This document shows, piece after piece, positions 7,994-14,009 of a stretch of 14,009 bases of DNA. The position numbers and the translations under genes are program-made. The notes beneath the pieces were generated by a model. The model saw nothing but the letters and a program-made list of their open reading frames with translations. It made no database searches and had not been told where the DNA came from. Every line of letters starts with the position of its first letter. Positions within the stretch are counted from its first letter, which is position 1. The stretch is from Bacteroidota bacterium (GTDB lineage: Bacteria > Bacteroidota > Ignavibacteria > Ignavibacteriales > Ignavibacteriaceae), in assembly GCA_021796135.1 (NCBI GenBank), contig JAJYOQ010000059.1, forward strand, positions 1 through 14,009. The letters are read 5' to 3'.

Positions 7994-9601
7994 TTAATCA
8001 ACATTGATTATTATTGCCCTAGATATATTTTTTTTACCCATTTTATCCATAGCAACAGCCTGAATTTTATGTCTTCCTTTGGGAACATTAAACCATACCC
8101 AATCAAAAGGTGCTTTCGTATCATACCCAATTGAAACTCCATCAACAAAAAATTCAACTTTTGCAATTAAATCGCTGTGAAATAATTCCGAAGTATTAAT
8201 AATAAAATTAGATCCATGCTTAATAATCTCTAATCTATTTGGTGCAATTATTTTAATTAATGGAAATTTTTTATCAATACGTGAACCTTTAATAATTAAG
8301 TCGGGCATATTCCTTGTGAAAATAGTATTTACAAGAGTACCGATTGAATCATCACCGCTGATTTCCCAAAACATTAATCCGCCGAGATTATACGCATCTG
8401 CATATCTTGATTTAAGAGCAATTGATTTAGTATCATCAAGCGTCCAAAATATTTTTTCTTTCGAATTATAAAACCACGGAGCCATAGCTAAACCATCCCA
8501 ATAATATTTATATCCCATCGATTCAATAGTCCTAAGATTAGAAAAATTTCCAAATCCATCTTTGAATACACCTGATGAATCTCTTCCCGGTTGATATAGT
8601 CCTCCGTTTGCCGAGTCAACATCATACCAGCATTTACCATAAAAAGCTGCTCCCGGAATTATTTTTTTACTGTTGATTCCCAAAGAATCAATAAAATATT
8701 TTACAGATTTATCGAAAGAATGTTCAGCATCATTGTCAGTTGTATCTTTTGGAGATGAAAGTAAATTGGTATGATGTGCTGTAGTATTATTCCAACTCCC
8801 ATGAAAATCATAAGTCATTAAATTGAACCAATTTAAATATTTTTCAGCGCTTTTAATATCGTAATTATTCAAATTAGGTTTATCGGCTGCAACAGCGGCT
8901 GTAAGAATTAACTTTGGATTAATTAGATTTAACTTTTTTCTGAATAGCGCTAATAATTTAGTGAAATTTTCTTTATCATTTATGTTATTATGAGTGCCTT
9001 CTGGTCCTCCGCTAACCGGGAATTCCCAATCGATATCAAATCCGTCAAAAATACCTGCAGCAACACCATTACCGCCGGCATTTTTAATTTTCGGAAGATT
9101 TCCTATTATAAATTTATTAATACAATCATTAACAAATAATTCTCTTGATTTAGAAGTAAGAGAGGCATCTGAGAAATAGGTTCCTCCGCCCCACCCCCCA
9201 AATGATAAAAGTATTTTAATTTTTGGATATTCTGCTTTTAATTTTTTTAATTGATTAAATTGTCCTCGAAGTGACTGGGTTGAATCATCAGCAACCCCAT
9301 CGATGCTCATAGAAGAAGAATATACTTGCTGATAATCGATATAAGGATTAATATGCGCTATAATATTGCCTGAAGAATCGGGTCCCGGGGTTGCAAATGC
9401 ATAAATAAGAACAGTTATTTTGTCAGCTGATCCTGAAGTTTTTATATTCTTTACAAAATATGAATTATATGAATCTCCGCCTGCATAATATGCAACAATC
9501 TCCTTCTTTTGAGCAAACATAATTACTTGAAATGATAAAATAAAAAGTAAAATATATTTTATTGACTTGTTCAACATTTTTTCTAAATCTTTAGTTTTCA
9601 T
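7994..9601 (-). CDS. GH18 chitinase, Sec-exported, with C-terminal Ig-like domain
   Basis: Endo-acting family 18 chitinase of 535 residues that hydrolyses beta-1,4-GlcNAc links by substrate-assisted catalysis. A signal peptide covers about residues 9-31 (NKSIKYILLFILSF ... MFAQ). The barrel spans about 34-430 and shows LLSFGGWGGG (131-140), the catalytic DGFDIDWEF (186-194) with Asp189, Asp191 and the acid Glu193, MTYDFHG (262-268), and GLMFWEISGDD with Trp412. Residues about 447-535 resemble a bacterial Ig-like module (VEFFVDGVSIGYDTKAPF ... GRHKIQAVAMDKMG), often used as a spacer or carbohydrate contact. It ends there without a T9SS sorting domain, lipobox or membrane anchor, so it may stay periplasmic or leave by another route. 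No Shine-Dalgarno precedes the ATG at 9601; an ATG at 9577 would give a shorter signal-peptide n-region and is a possible alternative start. Confidence 0.93.
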   Translation of the reverse strand: MKTKDLEKMLNKSIKYILLFILSFQVIMFAQKKEIVAYYAGGDSYNSYFVKNIKTSGSADKITVLIYAFATPGPDSSGNIIAHINPYIDYQQVYSSSMSIDGVADDSTQSLRGQFNQLKKLKAEYPKIKILLSFGGWGGGTYFSDASLTSKSRELFVNDCINKFIIGNLPKIKNAGGNGVAAGIFDGFDIDWEFPVSGGPEGTHNNINDKENFTKLLALFRKKLNLINPKLILTAAVAADKPNLNNYDIKSAEKYLNWFNLMTYDFHGSWNNTTAHHTNLLSSPKDTTDNDAEHSFDKSVKYFIDSLGINSKKIIPGAAFYGKCWYDVDSANGGLYQPGRDSSGVFKDGFGNFSNLRTIESMGYKYYWDGLAMAPWFYNSKEKIFWTLDDTKSIALKSRYADAYNLGGLMFWEISGDDSIGTLVNTIFTRNMPDLIIKGSRIDKKFPLIKIIAPNRLEIIKHGSNFIINTSELFHSDLIAKVEFFVDGVSIGYDTKAPFDWVWFNVPKGRHKIQAVAMDKMGKKNISRAIIINVD

Positions 9602-9648
9602 TGATTATTAAATTATTAAAATTCGAGTTTACTTTATTAATTAATATT

Positions 9649-12048
9649 TTAACCCATTATAATCTCGACTTCATTTAAAGTACCTGCTTTTTGAATAGGA
9701 ATTACTCCGTTTAATTTGTTTCCATTCAATATAATTGTTTTTACTCCCTTTTCAACTCGTCCCGGGTTTTTGACTTTAATATTATAAGTAGCACCGCGCC
9801 ATTTTCTTATAACTTCAAAGCCATTCCAATCTGATGGGATGCATGGATCGATTTCTAAGCCTTTATATGTAGGTCGTATTCCGAGAATGTACTTTGTAAC
9901 CGCAGTATAAAACCATGCTGCTGTCCCGGTTAGCCAAGGATGTCTAGCTCTTCCATGTGCAGTATGATCTTTTCCCATAATAAACTGGCAATAGGAATAG
10001 GGTTCAGACTGCCTTATCTCAATAATATCGTTTTGATTATAAGGTAAAATCGAATCATAAAATTTCATTGCAGTATTACCATGCCCTAATTTACATTCAG
10101 CTATTACAGCCCATGGATTAGGATGGCTGAATATAGCTGCATTTTCTTTTATACCTTTATAAACTCGAGTTATATATCCGATATCGTCATCAGGTTTTGA
10201 ATAAGCCGGCAGTACCAAATGAAGGCCATATTTTGAATATAAATGTTTATCAACCGCTGCCATACATTTTTCTGCGCGTTCGCCTGTTGCTACATCGGAA
10301 TAAACAGCCCAGCTTTGCGCATTTAAAAATATTTTCCCTTCTTCACTTTCATTTGTGCCGATCTTAATCCCTTTTTTTGTAAAACCGCGAATATACCAAT
10401 CTCCATCCCAAAGTTCTGATTCGCAAGCTTTTCTTACTTTTTCTGCCATTGCAGTGTATTTCTTTACATCGTCTAACTTTCCTAATTCTTTAGCAGACTC
10501 TATAAAAATCTTTATAGCCCAATGGTGCATAAAAGAGACCATCGCGCTTTCTCCGCCTCCAAGATTTAGGCAATCATTCCAATCAGCTCTCAACCCTTGA
10601 CAAATTCCATTATTTCCAATATAGTGATCTGAAAAATCTAATATCTTTGTCAAATGTTCATATACAGTTCCTTCACCGCCATTAGCATATGGAATTATCT
10701 GATCGAAAAACTCCGGTTCTCCGTTCTCAACAACCCATTCACAAATAGAAGCAACCAGCCACAAAGCATCATCGGAACAGACATCTTCCATACCATGCAC
10801 TATATCGGCTGCGCTAGGAGTAGGAACCACGGTAGGCAATTTTACACCGGGAAGCTTATTTTCAACCGGTTCAAAAACTGCGGGATCAAATAAATGCAAG
10901 CCATACCCCATGCTTGTGTGACCTTTTAGCAATTGGATAATACGATATTTAGTTTTTTCAGGATTGCTGTGTACAACACCCATAACATCCTGAGATGTAT
11001 CTCTATAACCAAGACCAACTCTACCTCCCACCTCAACAAATGAACCAAAGCGCGACCATACCACACATGTCTCAGCCTGGTATAAAGTCCATATATTGAT
11101 CATTGAATTCAATCCCTGATGCGGAGTTTTACATTGAAAAACTGATGTTTTCTTATCCCAATATTTTTTTAATTCTTCAAAAGTTTGGTCTACATTCTTT
11201 AATTCAGAATATTTCTTTTTTATTAGTTTGCCATTTTCCTCACGTGATCCTACACCTAACATAAAAATCAGTCGCGCTTCCTCTCCGTCTTTCAGAACAA
11301 TTTTTTTATGAAGAGAACCGCAATGATTTCCGCCAAGTTCCGTGCTGTTGCTGCATTGCCCGTTTTCAACTGAAATAGGATTAGTCTCGGTTCTATAGTT
11401 TCCGATAAATGTATCTCTGACACAATCATAGCTGTCCGGATTAAAATTTGAAGCGAAAAAATGAAAAGTCCAAGGTTCATAGAAAAAATCATATTCTATG
11501 ATCCCATCCGAATAATTTGAACCGCTAGCATACAAACTCATTTGTAAATTTTGATTATCAATTTCAACGTGGTGAAAAGAAAATTCAAGGTAACTAAAAA
11601 CACTAAGCTTGCGCTGCTTGCCGCTTTTATTTTTGATTTTAACATCCCATAATTCCACATCATCTTCCAAAGGAATGAATAAAATCTGTTCTGCTTCAAT
11701 TCCCCTGTAATCACATTGAAATTTTGAATAAGATAGTCCATGTCTACAAATATATTTTGCTTCATTAAAGTCTTTGCCAACCGGCTGCCATGAAATTGAC
11801 CAATATTCTCCGGTCTCATCATCTCGTATATAAACATAATGACCTGGTCTGTCTAAAGGAACTCCGTTTTGTCGAAATCTAGTAACTCTTTGATGTTCAG
11901 TTGATTTATAGAATGAATAACCGCCTGCATTGTGAGATATTACGGTGCAAAGATCTTTCAAGCCCAAATAATTTGTCCATGAAACCGGCACATCAGGCCT
12001 TTCAATTACATATTCTTTATTTTCATCATCAAAATAACCGTACCGCAT
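9649..12048 (-). CDS. chbP: GH94 N,N'-diacetylchitobiose phosphorylase
   Basis: Cytoplasmic enzyme that splits (GlcNAc)2 with phosphate to GlcNAc-1-phosphate and GlcNAc, saving one ATP. At 799 residues it is nearly the length of Vibrio proteolyticus ChbP (about 800). It matches my memory of that protein over the whole length: MRYGYFDDENKEYVIERPDV at the start, CTVISHNAGGYSFY, RPGHYVYIRDDETGEYWS, NAWTLYQAETCVVWSR-like sequence, PTVVPTPS, GLRADWNDCLNLGGGESAM, IFSHPNPWA and HPWLTGTAAWFY. The catalytic Asp is Asp492 in RADWNDCLN, the same number I recall for the Vibrio enzyme. No signal peptide is present, as expected. The ATG at 12048 has AGGAG six bases upstream. It starts 29 bases after the MFS permease gene, the tightest spacing in the run, which fits coupled import and phosphorolysis. 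Related cellobiose phosphorylases are a less likely reading given the chitin context and the ChbP-type motifs. Confidence 0.95.
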   Translation of the reverse strand: MRYGYFDDENKEYVIERPDVPVSWTNYLGLKDLCTVISHNAGGYSFYKSTEHQRVTRFRQNGVPLDRPGHYVYIRDDETGEYWSISWQPVGKDFNEAKYICRHGLSYSKFQCDYRGIEAEQILFIPLEDDVELWDVKIKNKSGKQRKLSVFSYLEFSFHHVEIDNQNLQMSLYASGSNYSDGIIEYDFFYEPWTFHFFASNFNPDSYDCVRDTFIGNYRTETNPISVENGQCSNSTELGGNHCGSLHKKIVLKDGEEARLIFMLGVGSREENGKLIKKKYSELKNVDQTFEELKKYWDKKTSVFQCKTPHQGLNSMINIWTLYQAETCVVWSRFGSFVEVGGRVGLGYRDTSQDVMGVVHSNPEKTKYRIIQLLKGHTSMGYGLHLFDPAVFEPVENKLPGVKLPTVVPTPSAADIVHGMEDVCSDDALWLVASICEWVVENGEPEFFDQIIPYANGGEGTVYEHLTKILDFSDHYIGNNGICQGLRADWNDCLNLGGGESAMVSFMHHWAIKIFIESAKELGKLDDVKKYTAMAEKVRKACESELWDGDWYIRGFTKKGIKIGTNESEEGKIFLNAQSWAVYSDVATGERAEKCMAAVDKHLYSKYGLHLVLPAYSKPDDDIGYITRVYKGIKENAAIFSHPNPWAVIAECKLGHGNTAMKFYDSILPYNQNDIIEIRQSEPYSYCQFIMGKDHTAHGRARHPWLTGTAAWFYTAVTKYILGIRPTYKGLEIDPCIPSDWNGFEVIRKWRGATYNIKVKNPGRVEKGVKTIILNGNKLNGVIPIQKAGTLNEVEIIMG

Positions 12049-12054
12049 TATTTA

Positions 12055-12059
12055 CTCCT
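12055..12059 (-). promoter_or_regulatory. Strong ribosome binding site of chbP
   Basis: AGGAG on the minus strand, six bases from the ATG at 12048, inside the 29-base gap after the MFS gene. It fixes the chbP start and suggests high translation. Confidence 0.75.
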
Positions 12060-12077
12060 AAAATTAAAAATATTTTA

Positions 12078-13349
12078 TTAGACAGCAACTTTTTCTTCCT
12101 CAATTTCTCTAAAGGGTACCAACCATGTTATCAAGAATGAAGGAATAGTTGCAAACATTATCCATATAAAGAAATGCTCATACCCAAGGAAATCGCTAAT
12201 AAATCCGCTTATCATTGAAGGCAGCATAAATCCTAGCTGCATTAAAGATGTAGCAAACGCATAATGTGCCATTTTATATTTTCCCGGGGCTATTTGCTGC
12301 ATCATATATAAAGTCAAACCTATAAATCCAAAACCATACCCAAAATATTCAAACACTACTGAAACACTAATTATAATAAAATTTGTAGGTTGAAAAATAG
12401 CGAGATATGTATAAACGGCAAATGGAATATTAAAAAAAGCACAAAGAACTAATAAAGATTTTCTTAAACCTTTATTTGCTGTATAATATCCTGCAAGGAT
12501 AGAGCCAAAGACAAAAGCTAAAGGCGGAAAAAGGCCATAGAGAATACCAATATCCTCAGTAGATAGTCCAAGACCCCCGTGAATTCTAGGAGCTCTCATA
12601 AATAGAGGAACTATTTTTACGGCTTGCCCTTCAGCAAACCTATAAAATATTAGGAAAGCAATTCCCCAAAGAATATATTTTTTCTGGAAAAAAGTTTTTA
12701 CAACATCTAAAAATTTTGATGAAGCTTCTTTGAAGTTTTCGACATTTTGTGCTTTCCCGCCGGAAGGCAAAAATTTCAGGTGATATATGCTCATTAAAAT
12801 AAGAATCGCACCGAATGAGCCCATTACAATAGTCCATGCAGGTTTTACGCCTATACTTTTTTCGAGAATTCCTGCTACTAACACAAAAGCACCTTGAGAT
12901 AAAATCTTGCCAACATTATAGAATGCTCCTTGCCAGCCAACATATTTTGCCTGATCTACCGAATCAAGTACATTAATGTATACTCCATCTGCAGCAGTAT
13001 CATGTACAGCAGAGTTAAGTGCAATAATTCCGAAGAAAATAATTGTCCATTCAAAAAATGAAGGGAGCTGTAAAGCCAAGACTAGCAACCCAAAGCTCAC
13101 TCCTCCTAAAAATTGAGTTAAAAGGACAAAATCCTTTTTCGTTCTAAACATTTCAAGAATTGGTCCCCAAAATGGTTTTAATGCCCAGGGGATTGTAACA
13201 AGGCTTGTAAAAAAAGCAATCTTTGCATCTGAAATACCTAAACTTTTATACATAAGTACCGATACAACATTGACTACAACGAAAGGCAAACCTTCTGCTG
13301 TATATAGTGTAGGAACCCAAAATGCGGGGTTAATTTTTTTTTCAGCCAT
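12078..13349 (-). CDS. MFS permease, AmpG/sugar-transporter-like, probable chitobiose importer
   Basis: Inner-membrane transporter of 423 residues with about 12 hydrophobic segments. The N-terminal pattern is AmpG-like: FWVPTLYTAEGLPFVVVN (10-27), a first-loop helix LGISDAKIAFFTSL, then IPWALKPFWGPILEMFRTKKD (53-73), which holds the MFS loop 2-3 signature. AmpG proteins carry GlcNAc-anhydromuropeptides, and relatives beside glycosidase and phosphorylase genes carry oligosaccharides. The gene sits 62 bases after a chitinase and 29 bases before a cytoplasmic (GlcNAc)2 phosphorylase, so (GlcNAc)2 or GlcNAc is the inferred substrate. No residue visible here proves this. The ATG at 13349 has AGGA six bases upstream (13356-13359). 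Muropeptide recycling is the alternative, but no peptidoglycan-recycling enzyme is nearby. Confidence 0.85.
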   Translation of the reverse strand: MAEKKINPAFWVPTLYTAEGLPFVVVNVVSVLMYKSLGISDAKIAFFTSLVTIPWALKPFWGPILEMFRTKKDFVLLTQFLGGVSFGLLVLALQLPSFFEWTIIFFGIIALNSAVHDTAADGVYINVLDSVDQAKYVGWQGAFYNVGKILSQGAFVLVAGILEKSIGVKPAWTIVMGSFGAILILMSIYHLKFLPSGGKAQNVENFKEASSKFLDVVKTFFQKKYILWGIAFLIFYRFAEGQAVKIVPLFMRAPRIHGGLGLSTEDIGILYGLFPPLAFVFGSILAGYYTANKGLRKSLLVLCAFFNIPFAVYTYLAIFQPTNFIIISVSVVFEYFGYGFGFIGLTLYMMQQIAPGKYKMAHYAFATSLMQLGFMLPSMISGFISDFLGYEHFFIWIMFATIPSFLITWLVPFREIEEEKVAV

Positions 13350-13411
13350 TTATAATCCTAATAGTAAAATAAATAAGAAATATGAACATTTTTCTATAGA
13401 AACAATTAACA
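13350..13411. other. Intergenic gap, T9SS chitinase to MFS gene
   Basis: AT-rich 62-base gap. It holds the AGGA ribosome binding site for the permease (13356-13359) and no recognisable terminator hairpin, so read-through from the chitinase gene is likely. Confidence 0.4.
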
Positions 13412-14009
13412 CTATTTAATTAACATCATTTTTTTAATTTCATTATATCCATCAAAGTTCATCACATAAAAATAAATCCCGGAGCTAAACCGATCACCGT
13501 TAAATTGAATTTGATGAGTACCAGTTGCCATTTCACCGTTAATAAGGGTAGTAATTACTTGCCCTAAAGTATTATATACTTTTAAAGAAACAAAACCATC
13601 TCTCGGAATAGTAAAGGAAATATTCGTTGAAGGATTAAACGGATTGGGATAATTATTAGATAAATAAAAAGAATATTTATTTTGTATCGAATTGCTTACA
13701 AATGTCGGATTTTTATTTAATAAAATATTTCCGATAGTGTGAAGAAGAGTTTCCTGATATCGCGGTTCCATATCATATCCCAGTGCCCAAATCATAACTC
13801 CTCCAAGTCCAAGACTTTTTACTGTTTGGGTTTTTATTTTTATAGAATTGGTATCGTCATACGTAATAAATTTAGTAGTATCATTATTTAGTAAATAGGG
13901 AACAGCGCTTACACTGTCCCATTTATACATCCAATTTCCGGAGTTTAATGAATCGTTGATTTGGGAATAAGTTAAAGAAGATACATCCCCAGTTCTTTTT
14001 TTATAAAGC
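13412..14009 (-). CDS. GH18 chitinase with T9SS type A sorting domain, C-terminal part (cut by window edge)
   Basis: The frame stays open past the first in-frame ATG (13930) to the right edge, so this is the last 198 residues of a longer protein, not a small gene. The first part reads like the final strands of a GH18 barrel: SGNWMYKWDSVSAVPYLL, FITYDDTNSIKIKTQTVKSL, then LGGVMIWALGYD, where the Trp is the barrel-floor residue of family 18. After a short linker come about 85 residues of a type IX secretion type A sorting domain: NNYPNPFNPSTNISFTIP, VSLKVYNTLGQVITTLI, GTHQIQFNGDRFSSGIYFY and a final KKMMLIK. This sends the enzyme across the outer membrane to the surface or medium. The catalytic DxxDxDxE motif lies outside the window, so activity cannot be judged here. 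It is the first gene seen in the run, 62 bases before the permease. Confidence 0.88.
   Translation of the reverse strand, partial: LYKKRTGDVSSLTYSQINDSLNSGNWMYKWDSVSAVPYLLNNDTTKFITYDDTNSIKIKTQTVKSLGLGGVMIWALGYDMEPRYQETLLHTIGNILLNKNPTFVSNSIQNKYSFYLSNNYPNPFNPSTNISFTIPRDGFVSLKVYNTLGQVITTLINGEMATGTHQIQFNGDRFSSGIYFYVMNFDGYNEIKKMMLIK

Noticed and set aside
9602..9648. Possible promoter in the AT-rich gap between chbP and the second chitinase
   Set aside because: AT richness makes -10-like and TAnnTTTG-like matches easy to find by chance; no properly spaced pair stood out.
10355..10893. Two plus-strand ORFs of about 80 codons
   Set aside because: Both are antisense to the well-conserved chbP gene and show no family motifs or convincing ribosome binding site.
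11292..11837. Two minus-strand ORFs of 66 and 99 codons inside chbP
   Set aside because: They are alternative frames of the chbP coding sequence; the chbP frame is conserved throughout this stretch.
13412..13930. Stand-alone 172-residue gene starting at the ATG at 13930
   Set aside because: The frame is open upstream to the window edge and the residues before that Met continue the GH18 pattern, so the Met is internal.
1..14009. Search for CRISPR arrays, tRNAs, insertion sequences, riboswitches and tandem repeats
   Set aside because: All gaps are under 100 bases and none shows spaced repeats, cloverleaf structure or terminal inverted repeats; the genes are intact and co-directional.

Overview
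The window is AT-rich and carries one compact run of nine genes, all on the minus strand and separated by only 29 to 96 bases. The rightmost gene ends in a type IX secretion (T9SS) type A sorting domain of the 'YPNPFNPST ... LGQ ... SGIYFY ... KKMMLIK' style, which is very common in Ignavibacteria and relatives of the Bacteroidetes/Chlorobi group. The GlmU-like protein and the NagB/PIG-L fusion are also Bacteroidetes-type. An ignavibacterial, anaerobic or facultative polysaccharide degrader is the best guess; this is inference, since no rRNA or other marker gene is present.

Layout in the direction of transcription (right to left): C-terminal piece of a T9SS-exported GH18 chitinase (13412 to beyond the right edge); AmpG-like MFS permease (12078-13349); GH94 N,N'-diacetylchitobiose phosphorylase (9649-12048); a second, Sec-exported GH18 chitinase with a C-terminal Ig-like domain (7994-9601); GlmU-family nucleotidyltransferase/acyltransferase (6672-7937); canonical NagB glucosamine-6-phosphate deaminase (5788-6600); a terminator-like hairpin (5748-5775); a 783-residue NagB-like/PIG-L fusion (3359-5710); a secreted GH2 exo-beta-D-glucosaminidase of the CsxA type (682-3288); and the N-terminal two thirds of a ROK sugar kinase (585 to beyond the left edge).

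Together these make a chitin/chitosan utilisation locus. Extracellular chitinases would cut chitin to (GlcNAc)2. The permease would bring it into the cytoplasm, and the phosphorylase would split it to GlcNAc-1-phosphate and GlcNAc. The exported GH2 enzyme would release glucosamine from deacetylated ends. The ROK kinase would phosphorylate free amino sugar, and NagB would convert GlcN-6-P to fructose-6-P. No nagA deacetylase is visible; the PIG-L half of the fusion is a candidate substitute. The GlmU-like protein sits between catabolic genes and could use GlcNAc-1-P directly for UDP-GlcNAc. These links are inferred from gene order and family knowledge.

I saw no tRNA, rRNA, CRISPR, insertion sequence, SusC/SusD pair or transcriptional regulator in the window. 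No gene-free stretch exceeds 96 bases.
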